Below are positions 55,389 to 64,000 of a stretch of 64,000 nt of DNA, piece by piece. Within the stretch, counting starts at the first letter, position 1. Each line of letters starts with the position of its first letter. A program made the position numbers and the translations under genes. The stretch is from positions 66,370,186-66,434,185 of the forward strand of contig CM056743.1 of NCBI GenBank assembly GCA_029851415.1, in the 5' to 3' direction. The notes beneath the pieces were generated by a model. The model was not told the DNA's origin. It saw only the letters and a program-made list of their open reading frames with translations, and did not search any database. The stretch is from Eretmocerus hayati. Lineage: Eukaryota; Arthropoda; Insecta; Hymenoptera; Aphelinidae.

Positions 55389-57068
55389 TCACCTTGAAAA
55401 TTCATCCTTGAGCATGAGAAAATACAACTTTTTACCTAGAGATTCTACTTCCATAGGCCCGCATAAATCTGTATAAACTATCCCACAAACTCTAGTAGCT
55501 CGCTGTGTTTTTTTGTGGAACGGCAATCGATGATGCTTGCCATACGCGCATCCTTCACAGAAGAATTCTTCATCGAGAAAATCTATTCCAGAATGTTTCA
55601 AAATATGACGAACATGTTTCACATTTTGATGGCAAAATCTCTCATGCCAGACTTGCAAAGAATTATCGATATTCTTCAAACTCTTCTGTGACTTTGATGA
55701 ATGACAATACTTTGAAGCTACACTGTTCGATTTTACTTCAACATTCAATTTATATAGATCTCCAAAGTCTGTCCCGGTCATTATCATTTCATTACCGAAT
55801 CTCAAAAAACATTGCGTCCCAAAATTAGGGATCAAACAGTCAACTCCTCTCTTTCCAGCCTTTTTCACGGAGAAAAGATTGAACACAATTTCAGGCACAA
55901 ATAATACATCATCCAGAACACCTACATTTTTATCATTAGTCGCGCACGAGACAAATTCAATCTTACCAATCGCATACGAACGCATCACACTTTTTCCATC
56001 ACCCATACCTATCATCGTTGGTTCTGCGAACTCTTCGAACGTTGAGAAGCATTCACGCCTCTTTGCCATATAATCCGTTGCCCCGGAATCCAACACCCAT
56101 ACATCGGATGACTCACGCTGTGTGATGCCAATCAACGCTAGCTTTGTGCCTGGCTGTGAGGAACTCGTGCTACCTGCACCGCTACCGCTGCTCCCACTAC
56201 CACCAGCGTTGCCGCCAGAACGGCCGCTATGATGATTATTATGATGCTCCGAATTTTGCCTCTTCTTAGAGGAACTATCCCTCTTGTGTCCTGTTCCTTT
56301 ACATATGAAACATCTGTAGCAATCTTTTTTCATATGCTCTGGTCGACCACAATTGAAGCACGTGAAACCTTGCTTCTTTTCATCACACTCATTCTTTACT
56401 TGTTGTCGAGAGCCATTTGCCCTTGAGTCGTTTACACGGAATCTCGATAAGAGCGCTGTTGCAGATTCACACGCGTCATTCTCTTGAATTCTCGTCTCCT
56501 CGGCAACCAAACGTGCAGTCAAATTATCGATAGTCCTTTTCTTGTCCTCCACAGAATCCCAAGCACTGTGAAAATGGTTGAACTTCTTCGGCAAAGACGA
56601 TAAAACACGAGAAATTAACATACTTTCTGGCACATCACTTCCGAGATTCTTCATTAGATTTTGGAGCAACTCTAACTTGGAGATATTGTGAGCTACACTT
56701 TCACTTTTTGTCCACTTGAAATCGAAGAACTGTTTTCGCACTGCAGATAAATTCTCATCAGATCTCATATCAAAGACCGAGTTCAGCTTGAGCCACATCT
56801 CCCTTGCAGTCGTACAACTCATGATAAGCTCTAACGGCTTTTTCTCGACTGTCGTCGAGATCAAGTTTCTTGCAGATTTGTCAGCTTTCGAAAACCTTTT
56901 GAGTTTTGCTTCACGATTGGCCTCCGCTGCGTCTGGGCGAGCCAACGTGCCCTCGGCCACCTCGAATACATCATCGTCATCTCCGAGTAGAGTTCGTACA
57001 ATAAATCGACATTGTTGCCAGTTATCCTTATCACGCAGCTTCTCGATTTTTATACTTGATGAGTCCAT
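55389..57068 (-). CDS. gag-pol: Copia Gag-protease-integrase N-terminal part
   Basis: 559 codons open from ATG at 57,068. The Gag UBN2-like region has LELIMSCTTAREMWLKLNSV (about 80-100) and an HxxxWDSVEDKKRTIDNL segment (about 170-195). One CCHC knuckle (CFNCGRPEHMKKDC, about 237) is followed by an incomplete second one. A Ser/Gly-rich linker precedes the protease motif VWVLDSGATDYM (about 325). The GAG-pre-integrase zinc region follows (WHERFCHQNVKHVRHIL, then CEGCAYGKHHRLPFH) and the first integrase Asp is in YTDLCGPM (about 535). It ends at a TGA inside integrase. In intact copia the frame would continue to RT and RNase H. Confidence 0.88.
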   Translation of the reverse strand: MDSSSIKIEKLRDKDNWQQCRFIVRTLLGDDDDVFEVAEGTLARPDAAEANREAKLKRFSKADKSARNLISTTVEKKPLELIMSCTTAREMWLKLNSVFDMRSDENLSAVRKQFFDFKWTKSESVAHNISKLELLQNLMKNLGSDVPESMLISRVLSSLPKKFNHFHSAWDSVEDKKRTIDNLTARLVAEETRIQENDACESATALLSRFRVNDSRANGSRQQVKNECDEKKQGFTCFNCGRPEHMKKDCYRCFICKGTGHKRDSSSKKRQNSEHHNNHHSGRSGGNAGGSGSSGSGAGSTSSSQPGTKLALIGITQRESSDVWVLDSGATDYMAKRRECFSTFEEFAEPTMIGMGDGKSVMRSYAIGKIEFVSCATNDKNVGVLDDVLFVPEIVFNLFSVKKAGKRGVDCLIPNFGTQCFLRFGNEMIMTGTDFGDLYKLNVEVKSNSVASKYCHSSKSQKSLKNIDNSLQVWHERFCHQNVKHVRHILKHSGIDFLDEEFFCEGCAYGKHHRLPFHKKTQRATRVCGIVYTDLCGPMEVESLGKKLYFLMLKDEFSR

Positions 57069-57117
57069 CTTCCATGCACTTTTTCTTCACACACTGTGCT
57101 GCCTACGAGCCGTATTT

Positions 57118-57129
57118 GGGACCATAACC
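57118..57129 (-). promoter_or_regulatory. Copia-type primer binding site
   Basis: Minus strand GGTTATGGTCCC, close to the half-tRNA (initiator Met) primer site of copia elements, lying between LTR and ATG. Confidence 0.6.
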
Positions 57130-57382
57130 TATCAACGATGCTCGAAATAATTTCCAACTCAGCAAGTACAGTTGAATATAAAATAATATTTATTTAAAAG
57201 TATACATGGAAGGCGCACAGAGCAGGTCTTAACTAGACGGCTGCTCCTGCAGAACTAAATTAAGTTGATAGCGCGCGACGGCGCTACGATCGCTCTTCGT
57301 AAATTATAAGGGCCAGAGTTAAACCTGTGCACGCTCAGGATGACACTGACGAGTTTTTCCACAAGCACCAAATTTCACAACA
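57130..57382 (-). repeat. 5' LTR of the copia element
   Basis: About 253 bp, beginning TGTTGTGAAATTTGG on the minus strand and ending before the primer site. Contains AATAAA (plus strand near 57,186) and a TTATAA box (near 57,305). There is no second copy to confirm the borders. Confidence 0.6.
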
Positions 57383-57399
57383 GTTTGTACCTTAACTTA

Positions 57400-57875
57400 T
57401 GGTTCGTTTAGTTTCGATGACCTCCAACGAAACTAGGAGGAAATTTCGTTTCGTTTCGTTTTTCAGAAAACATTATCGAAATACCAGAATTACATTACGT
57501 TTATCCGATAAACGAAACTAAAGATAACTATTGACTTCCGATAACGTATTACATTTCGTTCATCAGAAACTAAACTAAACGAAAACGAAATATAGTTTGG
57601 TAAGGAACGAAACGAAACGTAACAAGAATTTCGCTGGGAAAAACGAAACGCAACGTGAGTCTTCTATAATTTCGTTTTTGACCAACCAAACTAAACGAAA
57701 ATTTTCGTTAGGATCGTGAAAAATGAAACGAAACCCAACTATAGTTTCCTTGGGGAAAACGAAACGAAACGTTAATCTTCTTCAATTTCGTTTTTGTTAA
57801 ACGAAACTGAACGATAATTTCGTTGAAAGAAACGAAACGAAACGAAATTGATGCGAAGTTAGTTTTTTTCTCAAC
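57400..57875. repeat. GAAAC-rich minisatellite
   Basis: Three to four diverged units of about 125 bp built from GAAACGAAAC and TTTCGTTT phrases (compare 57,628 and 57,753 onward). Confidence 0.65.
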
Positions 57876-58245
57876 GAAGGTGAACGTGAGTGAGACGGAT
57901 TGGTACGAATAAGAACGTGAACATTCATCTTGGGCCGGCAACTCTTCGTTGCCAGCCTAAGAGCGGAGTACTCTGATACATGTGAGGTTCTGAAGAAACT
58001 GTAAAGAAGAAATATCGTTGAAGTGATAGATATCCGAACCAGTCTCACACCTTGCACTGCCTTGCACCTAGACTTGCGCCTGTAATCCTAACCAATCCTA
58101 ACCTGTTATGGACGTGACGACGAGTCAGAGCTGAGCAGAGCTGAGTCTGGCCCGAAGCCCAGCCCAGTCCTCGAGTGAAACTGGAGCCCGCTAGCCCGCA
58201 GCTTGGATAACGGGGGGGGGGGGCTAGTTATGTTAGGGCCTCGAC

Positions 58246-58430
58246 AAGAAGTTTCCGCGCCTGTCCGCAGTTCAAGTGGCCGCGAAAAAATACATGGGAA
58301 GTAATGGGAGTGGAGCGCGCATGCGCGGGCATTGGGGCAAGCCGCGGGCAGACCTACCCCCACCCTTCCCATTGCTTCCCATGTATTTCTTCGCGGCCGC
58401 GCGGACTGCGAACAGGCGCGGAAACTTCTT
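58246..58430. mobile_element. Short palindromic MITE (185 bp)
   Basis: Arms of about 63 bp start AAGAAGTTTCCGCGCCTGT and mirror at the right end; the GC-rich centre contains GCGCGCATGCGCG. No target duplication found. Confidence 0.65.
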
Positions 58431-58689
58431 ATTGAGGCGCTTAGCCAGCCGCTTGGTGGCAATCGTACTGGATAACATGTGTGTGAACTGGCGTATGCGC
58501 ATGTGTGTACACAAACAACACAAAGCGCTGTATATGAGGCTCCAATACGCTCTTGCACTGGAATTTACGGGAGCCCGTGTGGACATATAGTGAGCTGCTC
58601 ATAAATGTACGAAATAACTCGGTTCGATGAGCAGTTTGAGCGAGTGAGTCACTTGCTCGCTGCGACGTTTTTCTCGGCGCGGCCTGCTA

Positions 58690-58775
58690 TACATAGAGAT
58701 CAACTCTTCACAAATACAGATGCGAAGAGCCGGGGTTCGAGCCTCACCTAGGGCAAATTTTTCCTTCATATTTCC
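58690..58775 (+). repeat. tRNA-like B box, possible SINE remnant
   Basis: GGGGTTCGAGCCTCACC resembles a Pol III B box, but no convincing A box or tail. Confidence 0.25.
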
Positions 58776-59788
58776 TCATCTCCACGTTGCAGATGGGTGT
58801 TGGAGGCAAATGAAATTATCAGCTGAGACTGTCGAATAGTGAGTGTACCCATTAATGCCCACCTGAAATTCTGTAATTTTCTACCTCTAACGCATCTTGA
58901 TATTTTTCAACGCGCTTGCATTCGTTTTGGAGCTCATTTTGGGAATTATTAGGAAATTTAATTTGACTTTAATGCCAAGTGAAATGAGTTTAATTGTTTG
59001 AATGGCAAATGAAAAATAGCGCCCTGTGACATCGCGAGGAGGTTTCCACCAAAGTCCGTGCTCACACATCCTTATATCTTGCTCAAGATAATAATCATAC
59101 CCGTATTATATATGGGATTCATCGCGCAAACTTACTTATTTATGTCCAAAAATCTGAGGATTGGAAATTGACTATCTGCGTGTTCCTGCAGACTTTTCAA
59201 ATTCATCTTTGCCACGGTTGTGAAATTTTTGTACATGAACTGCCGATTGAGGTGCATCTGGAGTTGGGAAGTGATATAAACGAGAGTTTCAGGAGTTTCA
59301 TGAGCGATTGTGAGAAACTCTGCGAAGACGGGGTGACCAGGGCGCCTGGATGTTTTCACTCTCCTTTGAGAGTCCTTCGAGGTAAGAAACGTAGCAAAAT
59401 CAGTTCGGTGAAGAATTCCGAACAGAGACCAGTTCACCCTCCTCAACACTGAGTAATCTATCCATCTAATTCGTCGCATTTTGATTTCTAAATCACTTCA
59501 GTTGTACAGGACATATGGGCATTATCGCGCAAACTTATGAAAAAGCGTGCGCGTGTCTTCCATTCCAACAGCCAAGTTCCGAATCAACTCATCCAAATTT
59601 TCCTATACGTATTCTATTGACGACGCCCTTGACGATCCTTAACTATTGTTTTTTCGAGAATGGTTTGATAAACGAGTGCTTTGGTCCGCTTTTCCATTAG
59701 GGTTTGAATTCATTATGCGATTTTTACCATTCTTCGCGTGATTCTCGTCGCTGCCACGACTACTGTAATGTCCGGGGCTGTCGTAGTC

Positions 59789-61675
59789 CTAAGCATCCGG
59801 GTCAGTAGAGGACGAGAAGTCGTCCTCATATTTCATTTTATTCAAATAACGCCCACGTCTTGATCGTCTCAAACGAATCGGTTTTCCGAATTCCTGCTCA
59901 TCATTGCATGAGTCTTTAAAATTCTTTCGATTAGCGCGACGCATATGTCCGCGAGATCGACGATCGGATCGATATCCGTTCGGCGAGTATTCGCGCGTAT
60001 CGCGTGGCTTCACATTGTCAACTCGATAATTTGGCTGGTCACAATTCTTCATCATGTTAATATGAGAGTTCATTCTATTGTCGTTCGACTCAGTGTCAAG
60101 ATTGTTAGGTATCTGACGATCAGAGTGACAAGCGAATCCAGCGTCCATACTAATGAGTCGGGGGTTTTTCGGATTCTGTTCTCTCTCTTGATCATTGAAC
60201 CAATTTTCGCTCAGCTCGGTGTCAGGTCCTCTGCAGGTCCGACGAACCGAGTGGCTAGTGAGTACTGCGTCCTTCCTGTCCAGTCGGCGGCAGAAACTCT
60301 GGTTATGTGAAGAACGACCTACTCAAACGTTTTCACTTGCAACCCGAGGGTGCTAGTTTTCACTATTGACATTGATGAGAGGCCACGGATCTGTTTCAGC
60401 CATTACATATTCGTTTTCCGGAGCTGAGTGGTCAATCCAGTTGTCAGTGAATTGTTCACTCATTCGAGTATCTCGAATCGGTGACTCGGATGGTTGGTTT
60501 AAACGTGACGATTCTGCTTTAATGCGCGAGTTTCCGAAATTTGCGTAATTTTCATTGAAGAGTTCTTCCTCGTTTCTAAGAAATTTTGGTCGCGCCCCGG
60601 TCACTATCTGCGAATCTTCCAGATGATCTCCCAAGCTTTCCAATAGTCATTTCGTCTTCCGAAAAATATTCTGGTTCGGTTGCGAGAACGCGGCTCAGGT
60701 CGTGGATCGCACATTTGGCGTGTATCCCTCCTGGCTGCTCTAAGCCGATATCGGCTGCCATGAGCGCGAAATAAGTATCACGAGCTTCTAAATCGCCTTC
60801 CTGCATTTTCCCTAGGTATTCCAGTTTTAGTTGGTCGATATTCTTAATCTCGATATTATTTTGAGCTGATTCTTCCCCTACAGCTCCTTGCTGTTTTTCA
60901 GGGATTCGACTATCTCCGTTAGATTCTAACTTAATCTCCATGGCGTTGGGAATTTGGTGTGAGGCTTTACGACGTCTTGTCATGATTCCGCTATACGGTG
61001 GAAGTTTATTCAAATCTACGGTTGATAGTTCTAATTTCACTATACCAAGTATACAGATTTGCGTGAAGCGTGAAGAATTATCGCACAATTTCAATGAGTC
61101 AATTCAAGCAGGGTGTGTCCCGTAAACGAGATGAGCTCGAGGAAGGTTTTGATTCGGGGACCACCTTCTTCATTCAGGAATTGGGAATTATAACTCACTG
61201 GAGCTCAAACTTATGGATTCTGGGTTTAAATTCGGATGAATGAATGCCTTCCTAACCTATGAATGTAGTTGTTCTGGCTTCTAGATGGTTTGAAAGAGGA
61301 TGAGTCTTTGCCTTGCGACTCTCCTCACGAGGGACCCAAATCGGGACAAATGAACTTTCTTACCCGATAGTAGCGAAGACTGTGATGGCGCAGATCCAGA
61401 TGAACATCCTTCCTGTTTCTCCGTAGTTGGGAATTCGTCAATGCTGCTTGAATGCTGATAGTTTCAAAAAACGCGCCACGATTTGACCTGAAAACCCTAT
61501 TCGGAATGAAAATTTTTTGACTGGTTCTATACTGCTTGAAAAATAGATCCAAATCCTTGCAGACAGAATCCCAACGCTGCCACCAGTTTGTTGTGAACCA
61601 GGGTTCTTCAGGTTCATGTGCTATGGGTTCTATTCTGTCCTTACCAGACCGTCGGGCCAGTAAGCTAGGGTGCAA
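59789..61675 (-). pseudogene. Degenerate gag-like region of an LTR element
   Basis: Successive minus-strand ORFs in different frames (61,094-60,576; 60,643-60,353; 60,148-59,789) follow a primer-site-like TGGTGGCAGCGTTGGGATTC (about 61,572-61,591). The first, from about 60,982 (MTRRRKASH), has an acidic N-terminal helix; the last is strongly basic (RSDRRSRGHMRRANRKNF). No zinc knuckle or pol motifs are visible. Gag of a decayed gypsy-like element is the best reading; the alternative is unrelated short ORFs. Confidence 0.4.
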
Positions 61676-62160
61676 GGTATTCTCTGAATGATCAGTCCGA
61701 AATGTTGAGTGCAGTATAGATTTTATTCAAAGGTAAGTTATAAATCCGAAAGAGAGACAGCTGAGGGACAGAATAACGAACAGCTGTAACAACAGCTGTT
61801 CGTTATTCTACTGATTCCACGATGGTACGAGAGTATCAAGGGCTAAGGCTACTCGTCCTGGAATGCTGCTGATCGCGGAGTCCACGCTACGAGTTTACGT
61901 GGTCGACCGTGATTCTAGAAACCTAATGTACATGGTGAGAATCCGCGGTCAACTGTTCGGACAGAAGCCTGGATCAGCGTTCTTACGCCGCTTTCATACT
62001 CGTTCCCACATCGAAGCGCATTTGTTCTCGCGCATCCTTGCGCCAGTGCGCCTGTGCTCGAACGTTCTCGAAGGCTCTAGGCTGGCGCCTCTGAATCATG
62101 GCTCTCAATTCTTGCACGCGCGGTTGCTGACGCTTACTTGCACGGCATTACAATAAATAC
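61592..62160 (-). repeat. Probable LTR of the 60-62 kb element
   Basis: Precedes the primer-like site on the minus strand; has AATAAA (plus strand near 61,720) and a perfect 17-bp-arm hairpin at 61,771-61,808. The outer end near 62,150 is a guess. Confidence 0.35.
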
Positions 62161-63316
62161 TGCGATAGCTGGAGCTCGTGTTTCTAGACTCGATCCATGA
62201 CGCACAGCTATAGATTCTTGCACGTGTGGCTATAGTTGCACCACATTCCATTGAATCTTGCAATAGCTACAACGATGGCACGTTCATTGGCGCGCAACTG
62301 ATCCCGGATCAGGAAGTTATGAAGAGGTATGGTCTCATTTGGTTCTGAAATTTTTAAGAATTATTCTGATCAAAATTATTCTAGGGTAGCATGGATTTGA
62401 GAATACTTCCACCATATGACATTACAACTAAAATGGGATTCTTGTACTCTCAGTGGATGTATGAAAGATGAGACCAATACATCCATTTGATAGCGCGAAT
62501 ATATGGGCGTTGGAACTTTTATACCTGCTTTTCTCTGGAACTTTTATACCTGCTGGAATAGACTAGCTCCCTGACACGGTCGAAATACGACCAAGTGACT
62601 CAATTTGCTCGAACTATAGTCATATAGACAAAACGATTAATCATCATTGTGCACAAAACAAACGAGGATAATGTCCAAAAGTTTCTAGCCATCGGTCGAT
62701 TCTTCAGAAATTTCATAACGCATGAGAATCACAATCAATATCTAGCCACGCATCGCAACATTTTTTTATATCTATACACATAACTGAGTTTCGCTCGCAA
62801 ATCATTCGTACCTATTCACGCACGCTACACACATACAGATACGTGTTGGACATATGACCACTGGCCATCGATGGCCGATCAAGCAAGGCAAGAGAGAAGA
62901 TTTTCGAAATATTACGCCAGCGCGTCTGTCTCTCTCGCACTCACGCATCCAAAAATTCAAGCTAGAGATAAGCTTGACCGATCGCGAGCGGCAACAAACG
63001 CGCGATGTAAACAATGACTATATATGGCGGGCGAGCTGCTGTGTTGCGGCCCTATAGCACGGGACGCCAATATGTCACGAGACACGGTGTTCCGGAAGCG
63101 AAAAAAAGTTCGTCCCAAATGACGACACAAACTGACAACGAGGATTGATTCGTGATCGAAAATGGTGATCAAATTCTTTTAAATCAAAATCGAAGCTGCT
63201 CCTTCTCACGAGTTATTCACAAGACTATTCATAAAATAGGCTACAAGCTGCAGGCCATGACGTTCATGAGCAGAGTTGTTGAAATCCACTGCGCGTGCAT
63301 TAATTACACGTGCGTA
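62161..63316. other. No gene recognised
   Basis: Short ORFs only; a near-duplicate phrase GGAACTTTTATACCTGCT occurs twice near 62,512-62,552. Confidence 0.4.
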
Positions 63317-63319
63317 TAA

Positions 63320-63597
63320 GGGTGCGTCCCCAAATGATGCATATGCATGCATATGCAGTGCACACTGCAAATGTGCAGCTCATCAAATTCCAGCCAAAAC
63401 CAGATGGAACTCGTCTAGATCTGCTTTGGATCAGCCAGTAACGCAACAAAGATAAAACCCGATTCATATCGGAAGTTCTTTGATGCGAGCCCTTCAATTT
63501 TTGCTCAATTTCGATCAGCCGCCGATGTGCACATGTGCAGTGCATATGCGCAATGTGCACTGCACATCCATGCATATGCATCATTTGGGACGCACCC
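63320..63597. mobile_element. PIF/Harbinger-type MITE (278 bp)
   Basis: Ends GGGTGCGTCCC(C)AAATGATGC and complement, flanked by TAA (63,317-63,319 and 63,598-63,600). The 3-bp TWA duplication and GGG ends are typical of PIF/Harbinger. Subterminal ATGCATATGCATG and GTGCACTGCACAT runs make further hairpins. Confidence 0.8.
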
Positions 63598-63600
63598 TAA

Positions 63601-64000
63601 TATACGTGCATTCGTGCATTTGTGCATCAAGCTGTCTGCTCCGGGAGGTTAGGTCGTCGACATGTTTACCTTTTGAAGATTGAGTTTTTTCGATTGAAGA
63701 TCAAATCATCCCAAGATTATGTCGAGAGGGGAAAGCTAGATATGCGTCACTAGCAATCCAAAATGATCAAGATGGAGTCCAGAGTGATCAGAACCGCTGA
63801 TAATGAAGTGATTATCTCCGGAATTGAAGACACCCCAAACAACACTTGCTTCACACCCCGGTTGATTGACAGAATTTTGGAAATATTTCGGCGCCTGAGG
63901 AATCAGCCGCCTTATACATTTCCATGCTGGAATCGTTGGCTTTTACCTGTGAGAAGCCAATTTCCAATCAGTGAACAATCTGACCATGTCGTCCGGAGCG
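63601..64000. other. Right window edge, no gene recognised
   Basis: Nothing supportable; any ORF continuing beyond the edge cannot be judged. Confidence 0.4.

Larger units (their letters stand above)
53640..57382 (-). mobile_element. 3'-truncated Ty1/copia retrotransposon
   Basis: 5' LTR, primer site, gag, protease and integrase are recognisable on the minus strand. Reverse transcriptase, RNase H and the 3' LTR are absent: sequence left of about 53,640 does not match. Integrase carries a stop, a frameshift and an inserted 1.1-kb MITE. Dead copy. Confidence 0.85.

Noticed and set aside
63320..63600. Promoter or enhancer with ATGCAT octamer-like motifs
   Set aside because: Explained by the ends and subterminal hairpins of a TAA-flanked MITE.

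Overview
The window looks like a repeat-dense stretch of an arthropod genome, most likely an insect. The evidence is intron-containing genes with GT-AG junctions, AATAAA signals, TATA boxes, Ty3/gypsy and Ty1/copia elements, animal CACTA/EnSpm-like transposase, and TTAA-, TA-, TAA- and 8-bp-flanked small transposons. The species cannot be named from the sequence. No ordinary host housekeeping gene is recognisable; almost everything supportable is mobile, satellite or broken.

Layout. (1) 1-2,540: the 5' part of an LTR retrotransposon on the minus strand, with a tRNA-Pro-type primer site and a decayed gag. (2) 2,540-8,600: old single-copy-looking DNA with an ankyrin-repeat pseudogene, a THAP-domain remnant, and a small transcription unit with its own TATA box and poly(A) signal. 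(3) About 8,700-22,560: a diverged 263-bp satellite array in which most monomers carry two CAGTATTC boxes about 42 bp apart. It is interrupted by a tRNA-headed retroposon, two foldback insertions, and a duplicated GATTA-headed insertion that forms a higher-order repeat. (4) 23,339-34,313: one complete, very young Ty3/gypsy element on the minus strand (842-bp LTRs differing at about four sites). It has gag in two frames, a canonical -1 slippery site before pol, AT-hooks at the pol C-terminus, and a third, non-envelope ORF after pol. (5) 35,980-48,383: a TTAA-flanked MITE, then two abutting giant inverted-repeat structures (arms about 1.7 kb and about 0.7 kb). The first encloses the C-terminal half of a CACTA/EnSpm-like transposase, the second the N-terminal half, in opposite orientations, and each half is cut exactly at an arm boundary. 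(6) 48,760-50,460: a perfect hairpin and a four-exon gene of unknown function. (7) 50,500-52,840: three palindromic or foldback elements. (8) 53,640-57,382: a 3'-truncated copia element with a TA-flanked 1.1-kb palindromic MITE sitting in its integrase. (9) 57,400-64,000: a GAAAC-rich minisatellite, MITEs (one PIF/Harbinger type), and a decayed gag and LTR of another retrotransposon.

The most interesting items are the split transposase between two mirror structures, the extra ORF of the gypsy element with a plausible splice acceptor, the satellite with phased twin boxes, and the unusual number of palindromic non-autonomous elements. Splice and domain assignments were read by eye from codons, motifs and phases; no search was run.
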